From the NCBI GenBank assembly GCA_034414595.1, contig DAOULY010000002.1, positions 124,001-188,000 on the forward strand: DNA of 64,000 nt, in the 5' to 3' direction. Under the pieces are notes generated by a model. The model searched no databases. It saw only the letters and a list, made by a program, of their open reading frames with translations, and was not told the origin of the DNA. Of the stretch, positions 25,650 through 34,117 are shown in pieces. A program made the position numbers and the translations under genes. This DNA is from DAOULY01 sp034414595. GTDB taxonomy: Bacteria; Chloroflexota; Dehalococcoidia; SZUA-161; JAUWZY01. How positions within the stretch are numbered: the first letter of the stretch is position 1; every line of letters begins with the position of its first letter.

Positions 25650-26471
25650 TTAATATGATTCCATCACGGAATCGAAATAAAGATTCGCTTTCCCCGTCAG
25701 CAGATCATGATACTGGTCGAAGAGCTCCGTAGCTTCGGAACGCGGCCAGTTGACCGGGAGCAGTTCTTCTGGTAAATCTGGATCGAGATATGGCAATCTG
25801 CGATAATCGTCAATCAGTTTGAATCTCTCTACGAAATACTCACTCGGTTCTATACTTACCCCGTCAGTAATCCGCTTCTGGTGAGCGTCCATTCTCTCGT
25901 GGTATTCCTTGATAAAATGAACGTACCTCTTGCGTATCTTTCCCAGGTCCCAGCACCGGGACACGATACTCTTCGGATCGTTAGTATTTTGGTACCTGGT
26001 CTGAAATACCTGTACATATTGTTTTACCTTTAATTTTTCAGCGAGTTCCTTGACTTCATCGGTCAGGTCATGGGGTGAAATCCGGGTTGCTGTGCTCAAG
26101 GAACCGAATCCCATCCAGGCAAGCTCCTGACGCAAGCGGTCTCTGGCTTCACGGTTCTCTTCCGGTATATAATAGACAACGATATTCCAGAACCCGTTCC
26201 ACTTGGCGCGCCTCCGGTCGAATATTCGCCTCTCACCCTTCTGCATCATTGCCAGTCCTTCCTCAGTAAGCGAATAGTAACTCCGGGACTTGCTACGTCG
26301 TACCTTGAGGATTCCGGCCCGGCACATTCTTGAAACGGACGATCTGATGGATTGCTCCGATAGCCCAAAGTTACTCAGAAGCTTGATTAAGCTTCCAATT
26401 CCTATTTCTCCCCCTCTATGTCGAACATAGTCGCCATAGAGCGTAAGCATTGCTGATCTAGGACCGAACAT
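25650..26471 (-). CDS. paaX: PaaX-family transcriptional regulator
   Basis: 273 residues. An N-terminal winged-helix domain (LSEQSIRSSVSRMCRAGIL, then SRSYYSLTEEG) and the PaaX middle domain (WNIVVYYIPEENREARDRLRQ) match the phenylacetate repressor family, whose members respond to aryl-CoA compounds such as phenylacetyl-CoA. The position at the end of a bam-type operon fits a benzoyl-CoA or related sensor (inference). The start codon overlaps a 27-bp box that also lies upstream of both bamB genes, consistent with autoregulation and control of the operon. A very short mRNA leader is likely. Confidence 0.85.
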   Translation of the reverse strand: MFGPRSAMLTLYGDYVRHRGGEIGIGSLIKLLSNFGLSEQSIRSSVSRMCRAGILKVRRSKSRSYYSLTEEGLAMMQKGERRIFDRRRAKWNGFWNIVVYYIPEENREARDRLRQELAWMGFGSLSTATRISPHDLTDEVKELAEKLKVKQYVQVFQTRYQNTNDPKSIVSRCWDLGKIRKRYVHFIKEYHERMDAHQKRITDGVSIEPSEYFVERFKLIDDYRRLPYLDPDLPEELLPVNWPRSEATELFDQYHDLLTGKANLYFDSVMESY

Positions 26472-26520
26472 AGTATGTCACCATATACATATAGCGTTAA
26501 TATTACGATATATAATATTA
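26471..26520 (-). promoter_or_regulatory. paaX control region: 27-bp box and two TAATATTA palindromes
   Basis: Read on the minus strand, 26497-26471 gives ACGCTATAT...GTGACATACTA, the same box as upstream of bamB1 and bamB2, ending on the A of the paaX ATG. Two exact TAATATTA palindromes (26498-26505 and 26513-26520) lie immediately upstream with 15-bp centre spacing. Both are good candidates for PaaX binding. A -10-like TATATG is inside the box. Confidence 0.55.
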
Positions 26521-26605
26521 GCATGCAACATCAACCATGTCAATGCTACTTATGGAATAAATTGAGTCTGAAAAGTCACAGTTTCTGCGATAAAATCAAC
26601 CTTTT

Positions 26606-27007
26606 TTACGGTTGTGCCCGGCCTACCAAAGACCCTTGATACGATTGCTTAACGCCCCGCTTGTAAGTATTAAGCATGTCAAGCGGTCTTCTTGAAGCGT
26701 GACGCCTCACGTGGACAACCTGCGAGAAATAGCTAGCAGAGACCTTGAGCTACCTGTCCATCTCTCCAAGTGATATGCCTTCGGACAAAGTCAAGACATT
26801 TTGCCTCTTGGTCACTGTCTCCCTACACTTGACTTGGCGGCCACAAAAATTGGGGCTCTTGTGCGCTGCGGTACTTAGGCGACAACCTGAGTCTTGGTCG
26901 GAGGGAAATCGGCACTTTGTCCTTTGGGCATTGCCGTCCATCAGAATGAAATCTATAATTGATGTAAGTGCACCAAGTCCCAGACCCGGGAGATTGGACC
27001 GCCCCAT
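26606..27007 (-). pseudogene. possible broken gene (transposase-like relic)
   Basis: Minus-strand frame from ATG 27007 with one internal TAG at 26750-26752, continuing in frame to TAA at 26606. The translated piece is rich in Cys/Arg/Lys near RQVKCRETVTKRQNV and continues after the stop as LKVSASYFSQVVHVRR, the flavour of a helix-turn-helix from a transposase or recombinase. I cannot name a family. It fills most of the 26521-27086 gap; nothing else is recognisable there. Confidence 0.25.
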
Positions 27008-27016
27008 GATGGGGCG
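27000..27016. repeat. 17-bp perfect palindrome with central G
   Basis: CGCCCCAT-G-ATGGGGCG, 70 bp before the SDR start. A nearly identical palindrome (core GCCCCAT-N-ATGGGGC) occurs at 51200-51218. It could be an operator or a short hairpin. Confidence 0.4.
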
Positions 27017-27086
27017 CTATCGATACCGGCTTCTTATTTATAGGAATTATGTTAATTTAATACTTATTTGCAGAGAGGAGGTTAGT

Positions 27087-27845
27087 ATGCGACTAAAAGA
27101 CAAGGTAGCCATAGTCACAGGGGCCAGCCGGGGGATAGGCAAGGCTGTAGCCCTCCAGTTTGCTCGAGAAGGAGCACATGTGGCTGTAGTGGGGGTAAGC
27201 GATGCCGCGACTGCCCAGCAGGTAGGCGCCACAATTGAGGATATAGGCCCGTCCTCCTTAGCTGGTGTATTTATGGTAGATGTTTCGCAGCGGGCAGCAG
27301 TCAATTCCATGGTGCAGCAAATACTGGACAGGTTTGGACACATCGATGTCCTGGTGAACAATGCAGGCATTATCCATCCTGTCCATTTGTGGGAACTTCC
27401 TGAAGAACAATGGGATCGGGTCATCAGTGTGCACCTGAAGGGCACCTTCAACTGCACACAGGCAGTAATTAAGAACATGATGGAGAGGAAAAGCGGTAAA
27501 ATCATCAATGTAGTTGCCCCCTCCGCCTTGCGAGGCTATGATGGCGGGGTGGCAGACTACGCCTCGGCCAAGGGAGGAATCATAGCCCTTACCAGAACTG
27601 CGGCCAAGGAGCTGGCGCCCTTTCACATCAACGTTAATTGCATCTGCCCGGTGGCCCGCACCCGCATGATCGACAGTCTAAGGAAATTCAGACCCAGGCC
27701 AGCGGAAGAAGACGCCAGTCACTATCCCCTGGGATGGTTAGCTGAGCCGGAAGAGATAGCCCCTACCTTTGTCTTTTTCGCCTCCAGCGATTCCGACTAT
27801 ATTACCGGGCAAGTATTGGCGGTAGATGGGGGACTGACTATGTGA
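27087..27845 (+). CDS. short-chain dehydrogenase/reductase
   Basis: 252-residue SDR with the NAD(P) motif TGASRGIGK (residues about 11-19), LVNNAG and the catalytic YASAK. It ends ITGQVLAVDGGLTM, typical of FabG-like enzymes. ATG 27087 follows GAGAGGAGG and the domain starts immediately; the upstream in-frame extension to 26745 is not used. Its substrate (a hydroxyacyl-CoA, alcohol or sugar) cannot be told. It is a single gene with no obvious operon partner. Confidence 0.85.
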   Translation: MRLKDKVAIVTGASRGIGKAVALQFAREGAHVAVVGVSDAATAQQVGATIEDIGPSSLAGVFMVDVSQRAAVNSMVQQILDRFGHIDVLVNNAGIIHPVHLWELPEEQWDRVISVHLKGTFNCTQAVIKNMMERKSGKIINVVAPSALRGYDGGVADYASAKGGIIALTRTAAKELAPFHINVNCICPVARTRMIDSLRKFRPRPAEEDASHYPLGWLAEPEEIAPTFVFFASSDSDYITGQVLAVDGGLTM

Positions 27846-28093
27846 AAGCCAGTGCGAAAAGGTAGGGATCGCGCAGAGCTTTCAGCGCTCGAAGGCTCGC
27901 CCAAGGTTAAATCTCAAGAGTTGCATGAGCTGAAGTTTGCCGCCAACACTTTCGGTACGACAGTAGCCTCCAGCGATATTGCACCATACGCCGCTTCGTT
28001 GACCTCATTATCTCCGCAGCGCGCATTTGTAAAACCCAATTCCTTCTTTTAGATATGATAGAATGGAATCGAAAGAAAGCTTAGCTAAGAGCT

Positions 28094-29827
28094 ATGCATG
28101 AATTAGATCCAGTCATTGGCATTGCCATCCTTCTGGCAGCGGCATTAGTGGGGGGGATGATAGCCCATCGCCTCAGGCAGCCTGTTATATTGGGCTACCT
28201 CCTAGTCGGTATAGCAGTGGGACCTCATTCACTTGGCCTCGTGGCTGATTTGACGCTTGTTGAGGCTGCAGCGACTATTGGTGTTACCTTACTGATGTTC
28301 ACGCTGGGATTGGAAATCTCAATCAGTCAATTGAAGCAGGTAGGTAGGGTAGGTCTGCTGGGCGGAATTGCCCAAATTTTGATTACCTTTGCCCTGGGGC
28401 TGCTTGTGGGCGTTGCTCTATTCCAGTGGTCTTGGTCGCAGGCTACTCTGTTTGGCTTGATTATCTCCCTCAGCAGCACCGCGGTTTGCCTGAAGATACT
28501 GATGGAGCGGGGTGAGCTGAACTCTGTGCATGGGCGGATTATGGTCGCTATCCTTATCCTTCAGGATATAAGCGTGCTGCTGATGATGGTAGTCATGCCT
28601 CTTATGGGCAGTGAGGCACAGAATCTGTTCCTTGCATTAGCTCTGGCCGCAGGCAAAGCGGTCCTTTTCACTGGAGTAGCTATTGTATCAGGGCTGTGGT
28701 TACTGCCCTGGCTGATGGGTAGGATTGGTGGAGTTCGGTCTCGAGAGTTATTCCTGCTCACCGTCCTAGTTTTGTGTTTGGGAGCAGCTTTAGGCACGCA
28801 GATTTTGGGGCTTTCGATGGTATTTGGTGCTTTCTTGATCGGCGCGGTGGTGCGTGAATCGAGGTTTGCTCACCAAGCCTTGGCCGAGATTACGCCACTG
28901 AGAGATATTTTCGCCACTCTTTTCTTCGTTTCTTTAGGCATGCTACTAAGCCCGACTTTCTTGCTTGACCACTGGCCCTCGGTACTGGCAATAGTGGCAG
29001 CTATCATCTTGACAAAACTGTCGGTCGTTTTCGGCATCGTTCGGCTGTTTGGCTACAGTGGGAGGATAGCTATCTTGGTAGGTGCCGGTCTTTTCCAGAT
29101 AGGAGAATTTGGCTTCATACTGGCCCAAGGTGGAATTAATTTCGGGCTCATCTCAGACGAGTTTTATTCCTCAATTGTTGCTAGTGCCATTATTACCATG
29201 TTGCTGACACCGGTCTTTATGAAACTGGTATCCTGGGCACACCCGAAATTGATCCCGGCTCGAATCAGCCAAAGACAAGCTACCGATGTTACCTTCCCTT
29301 CGCCCGTTTCCAACTTGCCCGCATCCGAGGCGCCAAGTCGAGTAGTGGTCGCCGGCTACGGAAGAATCGGGCAAAACGTTGCCAAAGGTCTGCAAGATGC
29401 CGGAGTTCCCCACATCGTGATAGACATTGACCCCGAGCGTATTTCTGAAGCTCGTAGTAGTGGGAGCCCCCGCATCTATGGAGACGCCAGTAATCCTCAT
29501 GTTCTGTCCAAAGCGGACCTTGGTAAAGCAAGAACATTGGTGATAACATTCCCAGATCCCTTGGCAGTGGTGGCTGCTGTAAAAACTGCCCTGGCGATCA
29601 ATCCCAAGATTAACATCGTGGCACGGGTTCATCGCGCTCGAGAAGCAGAGCTGCTCAGGAACATAGGCGTGGTAGAATTGATAAGTCCAGAGTATGAAGC
29701 CAGCCTTCAGTTCATAAGAAGGACCCTAGCGACCTCTGGCTGGAGAGAAGCTGAAATTGAGCAGACCCTACCTCTCGTAAAGCAAGACCAAGAAGTTGTG
29801 GAATTCAGTCCCGAAGCAGAAGCATAG
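28094..29827 (+). CDS. KefB-type cation:proton antiporter with TrkA-N domain
   Basis: 577 residues. About 12 hydrophobic segments of the CPA2 Na+/H+ exchanger fold occupy residues 5-385 (LLMFTLGLEISISQLKQ is the typical early motif). A cytoplasmic Rossmann TrkA-N/RCK domain (VVVAGYGRIGQNVAKGL, near 415) senses nucleotides. It exchanges K+ or Na+ for H+ across the inner membrane. It is monocistronic, with 248 bp of featureless DNA upstream. KefB and KefC cannot be distinguished from sequence alone. Confidence 0.88.
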   Translation: MHELDPVIGIAILLAAALVGGMIAHRLRQPVILGYLLVGIAVGPHSLGLVADLTLVEAAATIGVTLLMFTLGLEISISQLKQVGRVGLLGGIAQILITFALGLLVGVALFQWSWSQATLFGLIISLSSTAVCLKILMERGELNSVHGRIMVAILILQDISVLLMMVVMPLMGSEAQNLFLALALAAGKAVLFTGVAIVSGLWLLPWLMGRIGGVRSRELFLLTVLVLCLGAALGTQILGLSMVFGAFLIGAVVRESRFAHQALAEITPLRDIFATLFFVSLGMLLSPTFLLDHWPSVLAIVAAIILTKLSVVFGIVRLFGYSGRIAILVGAGLFQIGEFGFILAQGGINFGLISDEFYSSIVASAIITMLLTPVFMKLVSWAHPKLIPARISQRQATDVTFPSPVSNLPASEAPSRVVVAGYGRIGQNVAKGLQDAGVPHIVIDIDPERISEARSSGSPRIYGDASNPHVLSKADLGKARTLVITFPDPLAVVAAVKTALAINPKINIVARVHRAREAELLRNIGVVELISPEYEASLQFIRRTLATSGWREAEIEQTLPLVKQDQEVVEFSPEAEA

Positions 29828-30032
29828 CAAGAACACCTACATTGAAAAGATGTCCAAACGGGGGAAGGGTTCGTGTCATCTTTGAAGGAGCTGAGCCTGA
29901 GATTGTTATCTCTGCCGCTGACAGCTCACTCTGTTCAGGAGCGGCCCGGTGGCAGAATAATTTACCGACCTGGGAGCAGCGATCTTCAAGTCGATTGCAG
30001 CCCGAAAGGAAGCGCCATCTTCACAGCAGGGC

Positions 30033-30980
30033 CTATCTTCGAGGCGGTGCTTTCAGGCCGCGCTCCTGGTATACATCCCGGGAGAGGTCTTGGGAAAGGA
30101 GCCCAACAGCATCTGCCCGACAACGGCGGCAGTGCTGCATCTGCCGGATGATGGAGCTGCAAAGCTGCCTGGCCTCCCGCCACTGAGACTCGGTGGGAGC
30201 CGGAATATGAGCAAACTCGTGTTGGGGAATGAGCGGGATTATGTTCTGCATGAACACACCTAATTCCCTGGCTTTCTGAGCAATTTGCGGTAAGTGATGC
30301 TCATTTATCGTGGGAATCAATACGCTATTGACCTTGACTATTATCCCCAGCTTCACCGCCTGCGCAATGCCCGCCAATTGCTGATGCAGCAAAACCTCAG
30401 CCGCCCGACGGCCTTTCAGGGTTTCCTCCCGGAAATAAACCCAGGAATAAATCTTCTCTCCTATGGCCGGATCCACAGCATTTACGGTAACGGTGAGATT
30501 GCCGACACCGAGCTCATGCAAAGCATCCAGCTTCTCTGGGAGCAGTAGCCCATTGGTGCTGAGACAAAGATGAAAATGGGGGGACTCCTTCTTGACCAGG
30601 GCTAAAGTCTCAAAGGTCTCCTCATTGAATAACGGCTCGCCAGGCCCGGCAACGGCTATCACCTTGACAAAGTGATGCCTTGCCACCACCTCTTTGACTT
30701 TTTCCAGCGCTTCCTTAGGTTTCAAAACCTGGCTGGTGACACCAGGACGTGTTTCGTTGACGCAGTCGAATTCGCGCACGCAATATTTGCACTGGATGTT
30801 ACACTTGGGAGCTACCGGTAAATGCATCCGGCCAAAGGCATGAGCCGCCTGCTCACTGTAACAGGGATGTTCCTGAATCTTGCGGAACTGTTCAAAGCTC
30901 CACTGGGACAGGGTCTGGTCGCCTTTGAACTTGCAACCGAGACACTCCCGGTCCTCCTGCTGGCTTTCGCTTTCAGCCAC
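30033..30980 (-). CDS. nifB: NifB, radical SAM nitrogenase-cofactor synthase (NifX-less form)
   Basis: 315 residues. It is recognised by EHPCYSEQA, then the radical SAM motif CNIQCKYC (Cys60, 64, 67) followed by FDCVNETRPGV, AGPGEPL, LCLSTNGLLLP, NSVLIPTINEHHL and the C-terminal CRRCRADAVGLL, all hallmarks of NifB. NifB fuses two [4Fe-4S] clusters and inserts carbide to make the 8Fe core of nitrogenase-type cofactors. The form lacks the C-terminal NifX domain, like archaeal NifB. Start GTG 30980 with GAGG upstream. An additional CLGC pair is near the N-terminus. It is isolated from the NifHHDK-like operon by 22 kb but is the natural source of its cofactor. Confidence 0.92.
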   Translation of the reverse strand: MAESESQQEDRECLGCKFKGDQTLSQWSFEQFRKIQEHPCYSEQAAHAFGRMHLPVAPKCNIQCKYCVREFDCVNETRPGVTSQVLKPKEALEKVKEVVARHHFVKVIAVAGPGEPLFNEETFETLALVKKESPHFHLCLSTNGLLLPEKLDALHELGVGNLTVTVNAVDPAIGEKIYSWVYFREETLKGRRAAEVLLHQQLAGIAQAVKLGIIVKVNSVLIPTINEHHLPQIAQKARELGVFMQNIIPLIPQHEFAHIPAPTESQWREARQLCSSIIRQMQHCRRCRADAVGLLSQDLSRDVYQERGLKAPPRR

Positions 30981-31389
30981 CGTGTTGTCCTCGATGTCAT
31001 AGCCCCGGTAGAAATTTTAGCTTTAAACGCCTACGGGGCTCCAATCTAAATTATAGCAGCTGGACTGTGTCGAACACAATTCTTAGGCATTTAGACTAAT
31101 AATTTAGGACTGGGAGTCCACAAGGGACTTGACAATTTTTCGAAAATGTGCTTAAAATGTGCAAGTTGTCTCGAACACGTTGATAGAGGCCAGAGGTTGT
31201 CCAAAAACTATACTGCAATAACCAATGTCCGAGAACTGGCAGTCCACAATTTCTCTCCCGAATTAGTACGAAATGACCTCACCTCTTTGGTGCCGAAAAT
31301 CGTTCTCCTGAGGGATTGCTTTGGGTTAATGCAGCTATATCATTAAGGTGCTGGAGTGTACTAGATAAATTGAAGGAGTAGACTTTGGT
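30981..31389. other. intergenic region with a plus-strand promoter
   Basis: 409 bp. It contains a short hairpin GGACT-GGG-AGTCC and, just after it, the promoter at 31129. No protein gene is convincing. Confidence 0.4.
31129..31158 (+). promoter_or_regulatory. sigma70-type promoter
   Basis: TTGACA (31129-31134) and TAAAAT (31153-31158), 18-bp spacer. The sequence GGGACTTGACAA is repeated exactly at the promoter at 31860. The likely target is the small gene at 31390. Confidence 0.5.
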
Positions 31390-31683
31390 ATGAGACTTCC
31401 TAGACTTTCGCGTAATGGTCTGACTAATTCTGGCATCTCCACTGTCAACACGCAAGAGCACAGAAGGGTCGAGGCTTTGCTTTGTAGGCTGGATGACGAG
31501 GCCCTCGAGATTCTAAGCGAACAGGGCGTCTCAGAGACCATCGAATGGATATGGGGCAAATATCAAGAGGAAAAACAGATGCGGGAGAAACTGGAAAATC
31601 TCTGCAAGATGCTGGAAAGAGAGAACAGGAAAGTCTGGGAATTAAACGACAGCAAAAACGGTGGCAACGGCGGAGGGCCGTAA
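31390..31683 (+). CDS. hypothetical protein with coiled-coil C-terminus, 97 aa
   Basis: A small soluble protein. Residues about 50-90 (YQEEKQMREKLENLCKMLE and following) are predicted coiled coil, ending in a Gly/Asn-rich tail. The preceding segment (LLCRLDDEALEILSEQGVS) is helical. GGAG lies 11 bp upstream of the ATG, and a good promoter is 230 bp upstream. No family recognised. Confidence 0.5.
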   Translation: MRLPRLSRNGLTNSGISTVNTQEHRRVEALLCRLDDEALEILSEQGVSETIEWIWGKYQEEKQMREKLENLCKMLERENRKVWELNDSKNGGNGGGP

Positions 31684-31843
31684 TCCAAGCACACTGTTTT
31701 CCTCTGGCTTCATTTTGAGATTCGATCGGATGCTGTTTGCATCGGCAACATGCCAGACTTGGCCCCGCCTTAATTAAATAGAGAAAAGACAAGAATTCTT
31801 CATCGTTTCTCTCAGCGGTGCCCCTTCTTCGATTGGACAATAT

Positions 31844-31888
31844 CCCCCAAATGGGGGACTTGACAAACCATCTGCAACATGCTATATT
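31844..31888 (+). promoter_or_regulatory. consensus promoter with an abutting inverted repeat
   Basis: TTGACA (31860-31865), 17-bp spacer, TATATT (31883-31888). CCCCC-AAAT-GGGGG (31844-31857) abuts the -35, as an operator would. No plus-strand protein gene follows, but a structured RNA candidate does. Confidence 0.6.
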
Positions 31889-31895
31889 GATAATG

Positions 31896-32010
31896 TCCTA
31901 GGTGGTTGAAACAGGAGCTGGCGGTTGGGAAGGCGACCGAGCGAGTAGGCAAAGGCTGAAAGGGCGCGAGGGAGTTGTAAGCCGGCAGCGAAAGTGGAAA
32001 TCACCTAGGA
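31896..32010 (+). ncRNA. candidate structured small RNA, about 115 nt
   Basis: The ends form a 12-bp stem (31896-31907 with 31999-32010, one G-U). Inside, 31922-31939 folds as CGGUUG-GGAAGG-CGACCG, and 31917-31921 can pair with 31982-31986. The predicted transcription start (31895-31896) coincides with the 5' end of the stem, and a T-rich run follows the 3' end. It ends 5 bp before the stop of the convergent GAF-fusion gene. It matches no family I know: it lacks the SRP GGAAG-loop context, RNase P core or tRNA features. Confidence 0.45.
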
Positions 32011-32014
32011 TGTT

Positions 32015-33472
32015 TTATTCTTGTTCGACCCGAACCTGCCCCGTGGTCTTTTCCGTCTCGAGCAATGCGATAAAGGGCAAATTGCGATATTCCTCCTGGT
32101 AGTCCAACCCATAGCCCACAACGAACTTATCCGGGATCTCGAAGCCTACATAGTCTAAAGGCACTTCCACAAGGCGGCGTACCCTCTTATCCAACAGAGT
32201 ACATACAGCTAAACTTGCCGGCTCACGGCTCTTGAGGTGATTCAATAGATAGCCCAGAGTGAGCCCGGTATCCACGATGGCCGCCACCAGCACTACATCA
32301 CGCCCAGCGATGTCATCAACCAGGTCCTTGGTAACATGAACCGCACGCGGTTCCGCACCGGAATAATAGGAGATGGCTATAAAGTCCACATCTAAGGGTA
32401 TGGAGATATTTTTGGTCAAATCAGCCATGAAGAAGAAAACGCTTCTTAGGATACCCACCATTAAGGGCCGGCGGCCAGCATAGTCCTGGGAAATCTTATT
32501 GCCCAGGACTCGCACTCTCCGTTGAATCTGAACAGTGCTTTTCAGCACCCGGCCCAGTCCTTGCACTTTGGTAGATGCCAGCGGACCATGACCGTATTTG
32601 GCTAAGAGTCGATCATAGTCCTTCTTATAAAGGAGCTTTATTTTTATCTCAGGATACAATTCCTTTAACCGACGCAGCTTCCGATTCTTCTCCGTAACCA
32701 GACTCTGCTTCAGAGTAGTCAGCTCGATGTACAGGTCAGGCCCAGGAAGGTAGAAATCAGGAGTGAACATCTCGGTCACCCTGTCACCGTCCCAGTGCAG
32801 CGGGAAAGAGTGAGGCTCGTAAACCCACTCTATTTGATAAAAATCAAGGAGTCGGGCGAATTCCTCTTCGCTGGGATGGGGAAAGGAAACGGGTCTGGCC
32901 ATTCGAGAAGTCAGCCTGGACACCCTTGCCTCAGTATGCGCCTCTCTGATATGCTCCCGGTCGCTCGTTACCAACTCGTGGAGCCTGGCGTTCTCTAAGG
33001 CAATGGCGCATGAGTCAGCAATAGCTGACAGAAATTCCACGTCCCTCTCTGAGAATTCGCGCTGCTCACGACGGTATACTCTGATGCTGCCCACCACATC
33101 ACCCTGAACTGCCAGGGGGACTCCCAATATGGAACCGATGCCCGCCTTGGCAGCCAAGTCACGGTACTGAATACGATGGTCTTCGCGAGCATTGACAATG
33201 GCCACCGGCTTGCCTTCCAACACTTCTGGCAGGCTCCTATCAGCATCCAATAGGCCCTTGCGCAGATACCACTTGCTCAGGCCATGAGAAGCCACATGTA
33301 TTAGCTTCTTTCTGTTCCAGTCCAAGGCTACCACGGAGCAGGCTGGGGCATCCATAGCTACAGCAGCGGTCTTCACGATGGAGTTCAGGGCTTCTTTTAG
33401 AGACAGCTCTGAATTCACCGTTCTCAACGTTTCCTGAATAGCTTTGTAGTAACTGGCCTTGACTTTCCTCAT
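32015..33472 (-). CDS. GAF - PD-(D/E)XK-like nuclease - HPRT-like phosphoribosyltransferase fusion
   Basis: 485 residues, three domains. A GAF domain spans about 12-165. A nuclease-like domain spans about 195-295 with Glu219, TPDFYLP (Asp239) and YIELT (Glu250, with Thr where the catalytic Lys is expected). A hypoxanthine phosphoribosyltransferase-like domain spans about 330-475 (MVGILRS, VDTGLTLGYLL, CTLLDKR, GYGLDYQEEYRNLP). In HPRT the PRPP loop is usually V-E-D-I-x-D-T-G; here it is VAAIVDTG, so the two acidic residues are lost. Catalysis by either enzyme domain is doubtful, and a nucleotide-sensing role is possible. Single gene, convergent with the RNA candidate. Confidence 0.75.
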   Translation of the reverse strand: MRKVKASYYKAIQETLRTVNSELSLKEALNSIVKTAAVAMDAPACSVVALDWNRKKLIHVASHGLSKWYLRKGLLDADRSLPEVLEGKPVAIVNAREDHRIQYRDLAAKAGIGSILGVPLAVQGDVVGSIRVYRREQREFSERDVEFLSAIADSCAIALENARLHELVTSDREHIREAHTEARVSRLTSRMARPVSFPHPSEEEFARLLDFYQIEWVYEPHSFPLHWDGDRVTEMFTPDFYLPGPDLYIELTTLKQSLVTEKNRKLRRLKELYPEIKIKLLYKKDYDRLLAKYGHGPLASTKVQGLGRVLKSTVQIQRRVRVLGNKISQDYAGRRPLMVGILRSVFFFMADLTKNISIPLDVDFIAISYYSGAEPRAVHVTKDLVDDIAGRDVVLVAAIVDTGLTLGYLLNHLKSREPASLAVCTLLDKRVRRLVEVPLDYVGFEIPDKFVVGYGLDYQEEYRNLPFIALLETEKTTGQVRVEQE

Positions 33473-33639
33473 CGCGGTTCAGCGAATACTCCTATTCAGC
33501 CGATATTTACTAGGTGCATACGTCTCCGCCGCACAACGGCCCACCGGAACCGCAAGCCCACACTTGCCTGTGGAGCAACCGAAGCCAATCATCCACCACC
33601 TCCGACCGCAAGCTTAGAATGAAAACGCTGATGGCAGCA

Positions 33640-33957
33640 CTATCTCTTCGCCCGGCTCTTTCTCGGGGCACGTTTGCCCAGGCTGGCGATGAAATCATCA
33701 ACGGTCATAGCAGCCAGCGTCATCGTCTGCAAAGTGCCTCGGGAACCAAGCTCCACCGCCACCTTGGAGACAGTCTGATTGTCAGGAGCCTCAAGGATGT
33801 TAACAAAATCATATTGACCGAGAAGAAGGTACTGCCCCAGAATCTTCACCCCCATTGCCTCGACCTCTTTATTGACCTCCTTGAGCCGGCCGGGACTTTC
33901 CTTGAGCCTTTTCCGCCCCTCATCCGTCAGAGTGGTCAACATAACATAGACCGCCAT
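33640..33957 (-). CDS. GYD-domain protein
   Basis: 105 residues matching the GYD family of small ferredoxin-fold alpha/beta proteins (AVYVMLTTLTDEGRKRL, GQYLLLGQYDFVNILEAPD). Function in the family is unknown, although members often sit beside acyl-CoA or methyl-transfer genes. ATG 33957 follows GGAGGAGG; the open frame upstream to 34149 is not used. The C-terminus is basic (KRAPRKSRAKR). It is divergent from the aryl-CoA ligase. Confidence 0.8.
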   Translation of the reverse strand: MAVYVMLTTLTDEGRKRLKESPGRLKEVNKEVEAMGVKILGQYLLLGQYDFVNILEAPDNQTVSKVAVELGSRGTLQTMTLAAMTVDDFIASLGKRAPRKSRAKR

Positions 33958-34117
33958 CGTTGCACCTCCTCCGATAGAGCTAGTCGTTTTACAGAATTCT
34001 ACCACGCTTTGTAGGCGGGAGCAAGTGCCGTGGAGAATTTCGACGGCCACCTCCAACGGGGATTGCTTGCCGCGGGTTGAGGCGATATAATCATGAGGGA
34101 CAAAAGAGGAGGTTAGC

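Noticed and set aside
26745..27086. N-terminal extension of the SDR at 27087
   Set aside because: SDR domains start right at the NAD motif, and GAGAGGAGG sits just before ATG 27087. The extension overlaps a decayed minus-strand frame.
27852..28052. 66-codon frame between the SDR and the antiporter
   Set aside because: No ribosome-binding site, no motif, and low-complexity composition.
29842..30186. Plus-strand frames opposite the end of nifB
   Set aside because: They are mirror images of nifB coding sequence with no start signals.
31896..32010. SRP RNA, RNase P RNA, tmRNA or a known riboswitch
   Set aside because: I looked for their conserved cores by eye and found none; only a covariance search could settle it.
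31902..32102. Plus-strand reading frame inside the RNA candidate
   Set aside because: It lacks a ribosome-binding site at the ATG and runs into the antisense of the GAF fusion. The pairing pattern favours RNA over protein.
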